In this document: one piece after another, positions 1-8,975 of the stretch
Numbering within the stretch: the first letter of the stretch is position 1
How the letters are laid out: each line of letters starts with the position of its first letter
Source of the DNA: Pseudooceanicola algae
GTDB lineage: Bacteria > Pseudomonadota > Alphaproteobacteria > Rhodobacterales > Rhodobacteraceae
Length of the DNA stretch: 64,000 bases
Direction of reading: 5' to 3'
Assembly: GCF_003590145.2 (NCBI RefSeq)
Contig: NZ_CP060436.1
Coordinates: 124,001-188,000, forward strand
The notes under the pieces: model-generated
Seen by the model: only the letters and a program-made list of their open reading frames with translations
What the model was told of the DNA's origin: nothing
Database searches by the model: none
Made by a program: the position numbers and the translations under genes

Positions 1-1032
1 GCAGTTCATCGGCTTCAGCGCGTTGATGGTCTTTTCGCGCGCGTGATCCTCGTCCACTTCGACGATGAACATGTTCTCCTGATAGTTGCCCCAGTGGCCG
101 GATTGTTCCCAGAGCTTGCGGTTCACCACCTGCGGGGTGTTGACCTCGACATAGCCATCCACCCGCTGCTGGCGGCGCATGTAATCCTGCAGCTCGGTAT
201 ATATGGTCCAGCCGTTGGGGTGCCAGAAGATCTGGCCGGGGGCCTCTTCCTGCATGTGGAACAGGTCCATCTCGCGGCCCAGCTTGCGGTGATCGCGCTT
301 GGCGGCCTCTTCCAGCATCAGCAGGTGGGCCTTCAGCTTTTCCTTGCCGGTGAAGGCCACGCCGTAGATCCGTTGCAGCATGGGGCGGTCGCTGTCACCG
401 CGCCAGTAGGCACCGGCGACCGACATCAGCTTGAAGGCATCGGCGGGCACCTGGCCGGTGTGCTGCAGGTGCGGGCCGCGGCACAGGTCCTGCCAGTCGC
501 CGTGCCAGTACATCCGCAGCGGCTCGTCGCCGGGGATGCTTTCGATCAGCTCGACCTTGTAGGGTTCACCGCGGTCCTCGTAGTACCTGATTGCAACATC
601 GCGATCCCAGACTTCCGTGCGAACCGGATCGCGAAGATTGATGATCTCCTTCATCTTCTTCTCGATCTCGCCAAGGTCCTCGGGCGTGAAGGGCTCGGCC
701 CGGTCGAAATCGTAGTACCAGCCGTCCTTGATCACCGGGCCGATGGTGACCTTCACGTCCGGCCACAGCTCCTGCACGGCGCGGGCCATGATATGGGCAA
801 GGTCGTGGCGCACCAGTTCGTTCGCGGGGCCGTCGTCCTTCATCGTGTGGATGGCGATCTGCGCGTCGGCCTCGATAGGCCATTGCAGGTCCCAGTGCTG
901 GCCATTCACGCTGGCGGAGATCGCCTTCTTGGCCAGTGACGTGGAAATGCCGGCGGCCACTTCGGCAGGCGTCACGCCAGCCGCGTAGTCGCGCGCATTG
1001 CCATCGGGAAAGGTGAGTGAGATCTGGGACAT
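1..1032 (-). CDS. thrS: Threonyl-tRNA synthetase, N-terminal part (cut by window edge)
   Basis: Charges tRNA-Thr with threonine in the cytoplasm. The 344 codons visible begin [11 protein letters not shown], followed by the TGS domain (about residues 1-65) and the editing/SAD domain with the [10 protein letters not shown] and CRGPHL stretches that carry the zinc-site residues of the editing pocket. The catalytic domain begins near [12 protein letters not shown] and the frame leaves the window at ALKPMNC, which contains the cysteine of the catalytic zinc site. About 300 C-terminal residues are missing only because of the edge. The ATG at 1030-1032 is preceded by GGAGGACAG, a good ribosome binding site. 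It is divergent from the MFS gene at 1202. Confidence 0.96.
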   Translation of the reverse strand, partial: MSQISLTFPDGNARDYAAGVTPAEVAAGISTSLAKKAISASVNGQHWDLQWPIEADAQIAIHTMKDDGPANELVRHDLAHIMARAVQELWPDVKVTIGPVIKDGWYYDFDRAEPFTPEDLGEIEKKMKEIINLRDPVRTEVWDRDVAIRYYEDRGEPYKVELIESIPGDEPLRMYWHGDWQDLCRGPHLQHTGQVPADAFKLMSVAGAYWRGDSDRPMLQRIYGVAFTGKEKLKAHLLMLEEAAKRDHRKLGREMDLFHMQEEAPGQIFWHPNGWTIYTELQDYMRRQQRVDGYVEVNTPQVVNRKLWEQSGHWGNYQENMFIVEVDEDHAREKTINALKPMNC

Positions 1033-1201
1033 GTCTGTCCTCCTCGTCAGTTTGGCGCCCACGGAACGCCCGGTTGCGGGTTATGTGTGAAAGGCGAATT
1101 GGCAGAGGAGGGGACCCAAGTCAAGCTTTCGGGGGTTGGGATCAGGCAGTGGCGCGGCCTGCGCCGGTGTCCAAGGATGATGTCAGCCCATAGCGGAGCC
1201 C

Positions 1202-2476
1202 ATGAGCCAAGCCGAACACACCCCCCGCAGCCGTGAAACCACCCTGTTCGCCCGCCTCTCGGGTGGCGGAGACCCCGACGCCACCGAATCCGCCAACGGG
1301 CTGCGCATCGCCGCCTCGCTGTCGATGACCAAGATCAGCGACGGGCTGATCGACCCGAAGCTGGTGCTGAGCTGGTTGCTGTCGGCACTTGGTGCACCGG
1401 CGGTCTTTGCCGGGGCGCTGGTGCCGATCCGCGAAGCCGGCGCGCTCTTGCCGCAGATCCTGCTGGCCGGGGCGATGGGGCGTCTGGCGCGCAAGAAATG
1501 GATGTGGGTGGCGGGCGCGGCCCTTCAGGGCGTCGCGGCGTTGCTGATCGCCCTTGCCGGTCTGGGGCTTGAGGGCAGCACAGCCGGGGCCGCCATCTGT
1601 GCCGCGCTGGCCCTTCTGGCGCTGGCGCGGTCGGCCTGTTCGGTTTCCTTCAAGGTTGTTCTGGGGCGCAGCGTCGAAAAGACCCGACGCGGGGCGATCA
1701 CCGGGATCGCGGGGTCGCTGGCCTCGGGTGCGGTGGTGATCTTTGCACTGCTGCTGATCTCGGGTCTGTTCGAGGCGCGCGGTCCGGTCCTTGCCGCAAT
1801 CACCCTGGCCGGAGTCCTTTGGCTGGCGGCGGCGGGCCTTTTCGCCACCCTGGACGAAGAGCCGGGCAAGACCGGCGACAGCGCCCCGCCCCCCATCCTG
1901 GGGACCCTGCGCGAAGACCCCATGCTGCGGCGTTTCATCCTGGCGCGGGGGCTTCTGGTCACGACCGCTCTGGCCCCGCCCTATATCGTGATGATCGCGG
2001 GCGGAGAGGGCGGTGCGGTGCTGGGCCAGTTGGGCGCGCTTGTGCTGGCCTCGGCGGCGGCAAGCTTTCTGGCCTCCTACGTCTGGGGGCGCCTGGCCGA
2101 CCGGTCGTCCCGCTGGGTGCTGGTCATTGCCGGGGGGCTCGGGGGGCTGGCCATGGCAGCCATGCCGGTGTTGGGCCTTCTGGGACAAGCTGATAACGCC
2201 TGGGTCGGACCGGCGGTGCTGTTCGTGCTGATGCTGGCCTATCACGGCGTGCGGCAGGGGCGATCCACCTACCTTGTCGACATGGCTCCGGAGGATAAGC
2301 GCGCGGCCTATTCCGCGGTCGCCAATACGCTGATCGGCTGCATCCTGTTGCTGGCCGGGGCGCTTGGCGGCAGCCTGTCCCTGCTGGGGCCAGAGGCCGC
2401 GCTGGCGGGCTTCGCCGCGCTATCGGCCCTTGGCGGCGGACTGTGCCTTGGCCTGCGCGAGGTCGAGACGGCCTGA
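1202..2476 (+). CDS. MFS transporter, substrate unknown
   Basis: A 424-residue major facilitator superfamily carrier with roughly 12 hydrophobic helices separated by short loops and a longer central loop around residues 215-240 (EEPGKTGDSAPPP). An RLADRSSRW segment in the second half resembles the MFS A motif. The N-terminal 50 residues are polar and cytoplasmic. The ATG follows a weak SD region close to the thrS promoter, from which it diverges. The alpha/beta hydrolase starts about 60 bp downstream on the same strand and may be cotranscribed. Nothing in the sequence fixes the substrate; sugar, drug or metabolite export are all possible. Confidence 0.85.
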   Translation: MSQAEHTPRSRETTLFARLSGGGDPDATESANGLRIAASLSMTKISDGLIDPKLVLSWLLSALGAPAVFAGALVPIREAGALLPQILLAGAMGRLARKKWMWVAGAALQGVAALLIALAGLGLEGSTAGAAICAALALLALARSACSVSFKVVLGRSVEKTRRGAITGIAGSLASGAVVIFALLLISGLFEARGPVLAAITLAGVLWLAAAGLFATLDEEPGKTGDSAPPPILGTLREDPMLRRFILARGLLVTTALAPPYIVMIAGGEGGAVLGQLGALVLASAAASFLASYVWGRLADRSSRWVLVIAGGLGGLAMAAMPVLGLLGQADNAWVGPAVLFVLMLAYHGVRQGRSTYLVDMAPEDKRAAYSAVANTLIGCILLLAGALGGSLSLLGPEAALAGFAALSALGGGLCLGLREVETA

Positions 2477-2539
2477 TATTGCGCGCCTCCTGCTGCCATG
2501 CCATGCAGGGGCGGCAAGCAGGAAAGAGGCCCGGATCAT

Positions 2540-3298
2540 ATGAGCGACGCAGAACGGATCACCACGCCCCAGGGACGCGAACTGGCTTATCACAAGACCG
2601 GAGGCGCGGGCGACACCCGCCCCGGCGTGGTCTTTCTGGGCGGGTTCAAATCCGACATGCAGGGCACCAAGGCGATCTTTCTGGAAAGCTGGTGCGCCGG
2701 GCTGGGCCTGCCGTTTCTGCGGTTCGATTACTCCGGGCATGGCGAAAGCTCCGGTGCCTTTCTGGACGGCTGCATCGGGGATTGGGCCGAGGACGCCGAA
2801 TTCGCGATTTCCGAATTGACGACCGGGCCGCAGATCCTTGTCGGGTCCTCCATGGGGGGCTGGATCTCGCTGCTGATGGCGCGACGGTTGGCAGACCGGG
2901 TTGCCGGGCTGGTGACCATCGCCGCCGCCCCCGATTTCACCGAAGACAGCATGTGGGCCGGCTTCGACAAGGCGCAGCGGCTGGCACTGGAAATGGTGCA
3001 ACAGGTCTCGCTGCCCTCGGATTACGGTGAACCTTACGTGATCACCCGCCGCCTGATCGAGGACGGGCGCGATCATCTGGTCCTGCGCGACCCGGTGCCG
3101 CTGGGCTTCCCGGTGCGCCTGCTGCATGGCACGGCGGATACGGATGTGGCGATGTCGGTGGCCCTGCGCTTGCTGGACAAGGCGGTGGGCGAGGACATCC
3201 ACCTGCGCTTCGTCAAGGGCGCCGATCACCGCTTTTCGACGCCGGAATGCCTGTCGCTGATCGGCTCGGCCATCGAAGAGGTCCTCGCGCGGCAGTGA
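2540..3298 (+). CDS. Alpha/beta hydrolase (serine esterase/thioesterase-like)
   Basis: Predicted cytoplasmic 252-residue alpha/beta hydrolase. The nucleophile elbow GSSMGG places Ser at about residue 104. The acid is probably the Asp of HGTADTDV and the base the His of GADHRF near the C-terminus. The DYSGHGESSG loop before the nucleophile is typical of the superfamily, and the size and motifs resemble the ABHD10-like esterases/thioesterases common in alphaproteobacteria. The start at MSDAER is chosen over an ATG 42 bp upstream because AAAGAGG lies before it and the family begins here. No signal peptide. The substrate is unknown. Confidence 0.85.
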   Translation: MSDAERITTPQGRELAYHKTGGAGDTRPGVVFLGGFKSDMQGTKAIFLESWCAGLGLPFLRFDYSGHGESSGAFLDGCIGDWAEDAEFAISELTTGPQILVGSSMGGWISLLMARRLADRVAGLVTIAAAPDFTEDSMWAGFDKAQRLALEMVQQVSLPSDYGEPYVITRRLIEDGRDHLVLRDPVPLGFPVRLLHGTADTDVAMSVALRLLDKAVGEDIHLRFVKGADHRFSTPECLSLIGSAIEEVLARQ

Positions 3299-3335
3299 TC
3301 CGCCGCGCGGCCTGCGCCAGACGTATTTATCCCGA

Positions 3336-4040
3336 CTAGGCTGTGCGTTTGCGCTCGGGAATGATTTGCTGGGCGATACCGACGACCAGAAGGTAGAGGC
3401 TGACCAGGATCAGCGCGCCTTCGATCCAGCCTGGGGTGGCGAAATTCATCAGCGTCGCCACAAGCGCCAGCACGACCCAAAGCGTGGCCAGCGGCAGCGA
3501 CAGCTTGCGCCAGCGCCGCGTACGTACGGGGTGGATGAATTTCAGCGGCAGGAACATGGCGACGGTCAGCAGCAGGATCAGCCCGACCATCGTCGGCCAG
3601 GGCGGTTCCACCGCGAAAAAGACCAGCACAACCATGTTCCAACACCCCGGAAAGCCGGAAAAGCTGTTGTCGGCGGTCTTCATCCGCGTATCGGCGAAAT
3701 AGATCGACGAGGCGAAGGCGATGACCAGCACGCCGAACCAACCGGTCCAGCCCGGCAGCAGCCCGGATTGATAAAGCGCGAAGGCCGGGATGAAGACGTA
3801 GGTCAGGAAGTCGATGATCAGGTCCAGCAGCACGCCGTCGATCTGCCCTGCGTGGGTCTTGACGTCGTAGCGGCGGGCCAGCGGCCCGTCGATCCCGTCG
3901 ACGGCGAAGGCGACCACCAGCCAGAGATACATGACCTCCCAGGCTTCGTTGGCGGCGGCGATGATAGCCAGCATGGAAAAGATCGCCCCGGTCGCCGTCA
4001 GAAGATGGACCGAGAATGCACTGAGGATCTGCTTGTTCAT
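3336..4040 (-). CDS. pcs: Phosphatidylcholine synthase
   Basis: Integral membrane CDP-alcohol phosphatidyltransferase that condenses CDP-diacylglycerol with choline to give phosphatidylcholine and CMP, the one-step pathway of many alphaproteobacteria. The motif form specific to Pcs, DG-x2-AR-x12-G-x3-D-x3-D, is fully present (DGPLAR ... GVLLDLIID). About eight hydrophobic helices are visible in 234 residues. The start MNKQILSAFSVHLLTATG matches the usual N-terminus of the family; an ATG 39 bp upstream would add 13 poorly supported residues, and neither has a strong SD. The gene converges on the hydrolase and follows xerC on the same strand. Choline supply links it loosely to betA at the other end of the window. 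Confidence 0.93.
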   Translation of the reverse strand: MNKQILSAFSVHLLTATGAIFSMLAIIAAANEAWEVMYLWLVVAFAVDGIDGPLARRYDVKTHAGQIDGVLLDLIIDFLTYVFIPAFALYQSGLLPGWTGWFGVLVIAFASSIYFADTRMKTADNSFSGFPGCWNMVVLVFFAVEPPWPTMVGLILLLTVAMFLPLKFIHPVRTRRWRKLSLPLATLWVVLALVATLMNFATPGWIEGALILVSLYLLVVGIAQQIIPERKRTA

Positions 4041-4088
4041 GGCGCGACTAACGCACAGGCGGTCAGTGGGTGCAAGCATGCCTACAGT

Positions 4089-5054
4089 TCAGCCGCGGGG
4101 ATGCGCCTTTCGGTAGACATCCATCAGGCGGGCGGAATCCACCGCCGTATAGGCCTGTGTGGTGGCCAGGCTGGCATGTCCCAGCAGCTCCTGTATCGCG
4201 CGCAGGTCGCCGCCGGCGTTCAGCAGGTGTGTGGCGAAACTGTGGCGCAGCGCATGGGGCGTGGCCGAAGCCGGCAGGCCCATCTGTGCACGGGCCTTGG
4301 CCATGGCGGCCTGAATGGTCCGGGGGGCAAGTGCACCGCCCTTGACGGCGCGAAACACCGGCGCGCCCGGTTCCATGGGCCAGGGGCAGAGGTCGAGATA
4401 GACCTCGACCGCGCGGCGGGCCGGGGCGATCACAGGCACCACGCGTTCCTTCTGACCCTTGCCGAGAATGCGCAGACTTTCGCCAAGCGGCAGGGCCTCG
4501 GCCGTCAGGGAAAGTGCCTCGGAAATACGCAGGCCGCAGCCGTAGAGCAGGGTGACCACGGCGATGTCACGGGCCGAGATCCATTGCCGCGCATCCTGTT
4601 CGCCGACCTGCGCCAGTATCTGCGCGGCATCCGCTTCGGCCAGCGGGCGGGGCAGCTTGCGCTGATATTTCGGGGATCGTGCCGACAGCACCGCCGTCGC
4701 GTCGAACCCTTCGCGATCCGCCAGCCAGCGATAAAAGCTCTTGACCGCGCTCAGCTTGCGGGCAAGGGAGCGCGGCCCGACGCCGGAGGCACGGGACCGG
4801 GCCATCCAGGCGCGCATGTCACTGACCCCGACACGGGCCAGCGCCGCCATGCCCTGTGTCCCGCCTTCATGCAGGGCGATGAAGGCCAGAAATTCGCCCA
4901 GGTCACCGCGATAGGCCTCGACCGTGCGGTCGGACCAGTCCATCAGGGCGCTTTGCGTCTCCAGCCAGGTTTGCAGCGCATCCCGTGCCGCCGGAGAAAT
5001 CGCAAGGCTGCCTTCGGCGCTCATGCCGCGCAGTTCTTGGGATGGGCAGGGCAT
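4089..5054 (-). CDS. xerC: Site-specific tyrosine recombinase XerC
   Basis: Resolves chromosome dimers at dif together with XerD at the division septum. The 321 residues contain an N-terminal SAM-like core-binding domain (about 20-110) and a C-terminal catalytic domain. All catalytic positions can be seen: Arg in GCGLRISEAL (about 175), Lys in GKGQKERVVP (about 198), HALRHSF (about 268), LGHASL (about 293) and the nucleophilic Tyr in QAYTAVD (about 302). The ATG lies 4 bp after the DUF484 stop, so the two genes are coupled; an internal ATG at 5024 is an alternative start. A DUF484-xerC pair is a widely conserved arrangement, which favours XerC over XerD. Confidence 0.93.
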   Translation of the reverse strand: MPCPSQELRGMSAEGSLAISPAARDALQTWLETQSALMDWSDRTVEAYRGDLGEFLAFIALHEGGTQGMAALARVGVSDMRAWMARSRASGVGPRSLARKLSAVKSFYRWLADREGFDATAVLSARSPKYQRKLPRPLAEADAAQILAQVGEQDARQWISARDIAVVTLLYGCGLRISEALSLTAEALPLGESLRILGKGQKERVVPVIAPARRAVEVYLDLCPWPMEPGAPVFRAVKGGALAPRTIQAAMAKARAQMGLPASATPHALRHSFATHLLNAGGDLRAIQELLGHASLATTQAYTAVDSARLMDVYRKAHPRG

Positions 5055-5058
5055 TGGG

Positions 5059-5769
5059 TCATGTCAGGAAACGACGCATGCTCCGTTCGATCATGCCACC
5101 GAAGAAGCCCAGCAGTTCGGTCCCCTGCGAGGGCGAGAACTGATCGTCGTCGATCGAGCCGAGCACCAGCAGGCCCGGCAGGCGTTCAGACCCGAAATCA
5201 AGCCGCAGGCAGGCTTCGGACCGCATCGCGGCGGCTTGCGAACCATAAAGCCGCTCTGGCGCCTGCGACAGATGCCGCAGGACCACACGCCGCTCGGCAG
5301 AGCTGCGCGGGCCTTCGATGTAATCGGCGACGAAACCGGGTTTCACGATCTTCAGCACCTCGCCCAGACGGCGGATATTGGGATCTTCTTCCTCGTGGCG
5401 CACGGTTTCCACCACCAGCTTGATGAAATCCACGTCCAGCGTCTTGGCCACGTCACTGCCCAGGGCGCGCAGGAAGCCGTCGAATGTTTCCTCTTCCAGC
5501 AGGCGCAGGGTGGCGCGGTGGATCAGGTTGGTGCCCGCGACGTTTTCATAGGCGGCGGCGATGACGGTGCGATGGGCGTCCTCCAGCCGGTCGAGGCGCG
5601 CTTCGAGCCGTTCCATCGCGACGCCGCGCAGGTCGACGATATTGCTGCCCATGGCCTTGTCGTTGGCCGCGATCAGGGCGCCCATGATGTCACGGTCTTC
5701 GATGATGTCCTCGGGGCGCGCCAGGATACGGTCACGCAGGGTCTGGTCCAGTTCGGGAGTGCTGCTCAT
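5059..5769 (-). CDS. DUF484 family protein (GAF-like)
   Basis: A soluble protein of 236 residues of the DUF484 family, GAF-like domains of unknown function usually encoded directly upstream of xerC, as here. The N-terminal helical part (LDQTLRDRILARPEDIIEDRDIMGALI) is followed by a coiled region RLEARLDRLEDAHRT and a GAF-like C-terminal half ending in GFFGGMIERSMRRFLT. The start at MSSTPE has AAAGAGG at proper spacing; two in-frame ATGs 18 and 24 bp upstream are less likely. Its conserved neighbour suggests a role linked to chromosome resolution or division, but that is inference only. Confidence 0.88.
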   Translation of the reverse strand: MSSTPELDQTLRDRILARPEDIIEDRDIMGALIAANDKAMGSNIVDLRGVAMERLEARLDRLEDAHRTVIAAAYENVAGTNLIHRATLRLLEEETFDGFLRALGSDVAKTLDVDFIKLVVETVRHEEEDPNIRRLGEVLKIVKPGFVADYIEGPRSSAERRVVLRHLSQAPERLYGSQAAAMRSEACLRLDFGSERLPGLLVLGSIDDDQFSPSQGTELLGFFGGMIERSMRRFLT

Positions 5770-5886
5770 CTCTGCCTCTTTGTGCATTTTCACCAGATTA
5801 GCAGAGATTGTTCATATGTTGGGGGTTTTTTGACCGCCCCCTGCGCGGCGTCACTTTTTCGCCACCCAAATCAGTTGGCCAGACGC

Positions 5887-5917
5887 AAAAAAGGCCCGGC
5901 CTTTCAGCCGGACCTTT
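5887..5917 (-). terminator. Rho-independent terminator of the transaldolase-like gene
   Basis: On the minus strand an 11-bp stem, AAAGGTCCGGC paired with GCCGGGCCTTT (one G-U pair) around a 6-nt loop, is followed by a T run. It lies 24 bp after the stop of the aldolase gene and before the DUF484-xerC unit. Confidence 0.88.
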
Positions 5918-5940
5918 CCCATTTTGCAAAGCCTGCGGGA

Positions 5941-6594
5941 TCAGAGGATCTTGATGCCCGCATCCTTGATGTCGGCCAGGAAGGTGGCCAGGCCCTTGTC
6001 GGTCAGCGGGTGGTTGGCCAGCGACTTGATGACGGCGGGCGGGGCGGTCATCACGTCGGCACCGACGCGGGCGCAGTCCAGCACGTGGTTCGGCGTGCGG
6101 ATCGACGCGGCCAGGATCTCGGTGTCGTAGCCGTAGTTGTCGTAGATGATCCGAATGTCCTCGATCAGCTCCATGCCGTCGATGTGGATATCGTCAAGCC
6201 GGCCGATGAAGGGGCTGATGAAGGTCGCGCCCGCCTTGGCCGCCAGCAGCGCCTGGTTGCCCGAGAAGCAGAGCGTCACGTTGACCATCGCGCCGCCGTC
6301 CGACAGCACCTTGCAGGCCTTCAGCCCGTCGAAGGTCAGCGGCACCTTCACGGCGATGTTCTCGGCGATCTCAAGCAGCTTGCGGCCCTCGGCGATCATC
6401 GTCTCGGCATCGGTTGCGGTGACTTCGGCGGAAACCGGCCCGTCGACCAGGTCGCAGATCTCCTTGGTGACTTCCAGGATGTTGCGGCCCGATTTCTTGA
6501 TCAGCGACGGGTTGGTCGTCACGCCGTCCACCATGCCAAGGGCGTTGAGCTCGGCGATGGCCTCGATATCGGCGGTATCTACAAAGAACTTCAT
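5941..6594 (-). CDS. fsa: Fructose-6-phosphate aldolase / transaldolase family protein
   Basis: A 217-residue (beta/alpha)8 enzyme of the small transaldolase family (TalC/MipB/Fsa). It either cleaves fructose 6-phosphate to dihydroxyacetone and glyceraldehyde 3-phosphate or transfers a dihydroxyacetone unit. It begins [13 protein letters not shown], carries [10 protein letters not shown], and has the Schiff-base lysine in NIAVKVPLT (about residue 85). It is close to 220 residues, the size of this subfamily. It is divergent from priA and ends at a strong terminator. Whether it is a true transaldolase or an aldolase cannot be settled from these motifs. Confidence 0.92.
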   Translation of the reverse strand: MKFFVDTADIEAIAELNALGMVDGVTTNPSLIKKSGRNILEVTKEICDLVDGPVSAEVTATDAETMIAEGRKLLEIAENIAVKVPLTFDGLKACKVLSDGGAMVNVTLCFSGNQALLAAKAGATFISPFIGRLDDIHIDGMELIEDIRIIYDNYGYDTEILAASIRTPNHVLDCARVGADVMTAPPAVIKSLANHPLTDKGLATFLADIKDAGIKIL

Positions 6595-6706
6595 GGGGAC
6601 CTCATCCAGCTGGGGGGATTTATGGGATTGGAATTTCCTTGCCCCGGATTTACCCGATAGGGTGAGCCTCCGAAACCCCTATCCGTTACCGCAATCACTA
6701 CCGGAC

Positions 6707-8953
6707 ATGAGCGCCTTGGCCGATCACCCGACAGATTCGCAACCTGCCTACGCCGCCCCGCAACCGCAGGGCTGGTACGACGAAGGCACGCTGGTCGCGG
6801 TGCTGACCACCCAGCCGCTGGACCGTACGCTGGATTACCGCGCGCCCGAAGGCGGCGTGGCGGCAGGGGCCTTCGTGCAGGTGCCGCTGGGGCCGCGGCA
6901 GGTGATCGGCGTAGTCTGGGGCAAGGGGCAGGGCGGTTTCGACCTGAAGAAGGCGCGCGCCATCACGCGCATCCTCGATGTGGCCCCGATGCGCGAGGAA
7001 ATGCAGGATTTCCTGATCCGCGCCGGGGAATACACCCTGACCCCGCTGCCGACCATGCTGCGTCTGGCGACCCGCGCGCCGGGCCTGTCGGACCCGCCTT
7101 CGATGCGCAAGGTCTATGGCCTTGGCCCCGCGACGCCCGACCGCATGACAGAGGCCCGGACCCGGGTGCTGGCCGTGCTCGAGGATTTCGGCGGCGCGGG
7201 GTTCACGCTGAAGGAGCTGGCCGAGGCGGCCGAGGTCAGTGCCTCTGTCATCAAGGGGATGGTGGCGCAGGATGCGGTGCTCGAACTCGAAGCGCCGCGC
7301 GACACCGCCTATCCGCGCCTTGATCCGTCCCTGCCAGGCAAGCCCCTGACCGACAGCCAGACCCGGGCGGCCGATCAGCTGCGCACCGCCATTCAGGGCG
7401 GGACCTATGGCACCACACTGCTGCGCGGCGTCACCGGATCGGGCAAGACCGAGGTCTACCTGGAGGCCGTGGCCGCCTGCCTTGCCAAGGGCCGTCAGGC
7501 GCTGGTCCTGCTTCCCGAGATTGCCCTGTCGGCGGAATTCCTGACGCGGGTCGAACAGCGTTTCGGCGCCAAGCCGGTGGAATGGCATTCCGGGGTCACC
7601 ATGACTGAACGGCGCCGGGCCTGGAAGATGATCGGGCAGGGTGGTGCGCAACTGGTGGTGGGCGCGCGGTCGGCGCTTTTCCTGCCGTTCCGCGACCTTG
7701 GGCTGATCGTCGTGGATGAAGAGCACGACAGTTCCTACAAGCAGGAAGACGGCGCGCTCTACAATGCGCGCGACATGTCGGTGCTGCGCGCCTCGCTCGC
7801 CGGGGCGCAGGTGGTGCTGGCCTCGGCGACGCCCAGCCTGGAAACCTGGGTGAATGCGAAGGCCGGGAAATACGCCCGCATCGACATGACCGACCGCTTC
7901 GGTGCCGCGGTCCTGCCAGAGATGCGCGCCATCGACATGCGGGCCGAGGCCCTTTCGCCGGGGCGCTGGATCTCGCCCACCCTGCAACAGGCGGTGCGCG
8001 ACCGCATGGCGGCGGGCGAACAGGCGCTGCTGTTTCTGAACCGGCGCGGCTATGCGCCCGTCACGATCTGCCGGGCTTGCGGGCATCAGGTGCAATGCGA
8101 TCATTGCGACGCGCGGATGGTCGAACACCGGTTCCTGAAACGCCTCGTCTGCCACCAATGCGGCGAAAGCAAACCGATGCCCACCGAATGCCCGTCCTGC
8201 AAGGTGGAAGGCAAGCTTTCGGCCGTCGGCCCCGGCGTCGAACGCCTGACAGAAGAGGCGGCAGAGGTCTTTCCCGAGGCCCGCATCGCGACGCTGTCCT
8301 CGGATCTCTTCGGTTCGGCCCGGGCGCTGAAGCAGGCGGTCGGGGTGATCGCCAATGGCGGCGCGGATATCGTCGTGGGCACACAGTTGGTGGCCAAGGG
8401 GCACAACTTTCCGCTGCTGACCCTGGTCGGGGTGATCGATGCGGACCTTGGCCTGCACGGGTCGGATATGCGTGCGGCCGAGCGGACCTTTCAGCTGATG
8501 CGCCAGGTCTCGGGGCGGGCAGGCCGGGCGGATCGGCCGGGGCAGGCGCTGCTGCAGACCTGTCAACCCGACCACCCGGTGATCCGCGCCATCCTGTCCG
8601 GCGCCGAAGAGGATTTCTGGAACGCCGAGGCCGAGGGGCGCGCGGCCGCCGGGATGCCGCCCTTCGGGCGCATGGCCGGGATCATCCTGTCGGCGGAAAA
8701 GGAAGATGTGGCGATGGCGGCGGGCGTGGCGCTGGCGCGGGCCGATCAGCCGCTGCGCCTTGCGGGCGCGGTGGTTTACGGCCCCGCACTGGCCCCGATT
8801 GCGCGGGTGCGCGGCTGGCACCGGGTGCGGATGTTGGTGAAGGCCCCCAAGGGGGTCGCGCTGCAACGCGCCCTGGGCGAATGGATCGCCGGGGTGCGCC
8901 TGCCCAAGGGGCTGCGCCTGTCGGTGGATGTCGATCCGCAAAGCTTCTACTGA
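6707..8953 (+). CDS. priA: Primosomal protein N' (replication restart helicase)
   Basis: A 748-residue superfamily 2 3'-5' helicase that recognises stalled forks and reloads the replisome. The N-terminal DNA-binding domain (about 25-190) is followed by Walker A GVTGSGKTE (about 241), the DEEH box VVDEEHDSSYKQ (about 335) and a helicase C domain. This domain is interrupted by paired zinc motifs: CRACG, CDHC, CHQCG and CPSC (about 454-498). The frame is open for another 187 codons upstream, but the translation there is antisense to the aldolase gene, and MSALADHPTD has the composition and position of a real start. Divergent from fsa. Confidence 0.96.
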   Translation: MSALADHPTDSQPAYAAPQPQGWYDEGTLVAVLTTQPLDRTLDYRAPEGGVAAGAFVQVPLGPRQVIGVVWGKGQGGFDLKKARAITRILDVAPMREEMQDFLIRAGEYTLTPLPTMLRLATRAPGLSDPPSMRKVYGLGPATPDRMTEARTRVLAVLEDFGGAGFTLKELAEAAEVSASVIKGMVAQDAVLELEAPRDTAYPRLDPSLPGKPLTDSQTRAADQLRTAIQGGTYGTTLLRGVTGSGKTEVYLEAVAACLAKGRQALVLLPEIALSAEFLTRVEQRFGAKPVEWHSGVTMTERRRAWKMIGQGGAQLVVGARSALFLPFRDLGLIVVDEEHDSSYKQEDGALYNARDMSVLRASLAGAQVVLASATPSLETWVNAKAGKYARIDMTDRFGAAVLPEMRAIDMRAEALSPGRWISPTLQQAVRDRMAAGEQALLFLNRRGYAPVTICRACGHQVQCDHCDARMVEHRFLKRLVCHQCGESKPMPTECPSCKVEGKLSAVGPGVERLTEEAAEVFPEARIATLSSDLFGSARALKQAVGVIANGGADIVVGTQLVAKGHNFPLLTLVGVIDADLGLHGSDMRAAERTFQLMRQVSGRAGRADRPGQALLQTCQPDHPVIRAILSGAEEDFWNAEAEGRAAAGMPPFGRMAGIILSAEKEDVAMAAGVALARADQPLRLAGAVVYGPALAPIARVRGWHRVRMLVKAPKGVALQRALGEWIAGVRLPKGLRLSVDVDPQSFY

Positions 8954-8975
8954 CGGCCAGGGCCTTGCGCGGGTC

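Noticed and set aside
3366-5423. 685-codon open frame over pcs, xerC and DUF484
   Set aside because: Runs opposite to three identified genes; composition is that of a shadow frame.
6146-6706. 187-codon N-terminal extension of priA
   Set aside because: It is antisense to the aldolase gene and not homologous to PriA; the start at 6707 fits family length.
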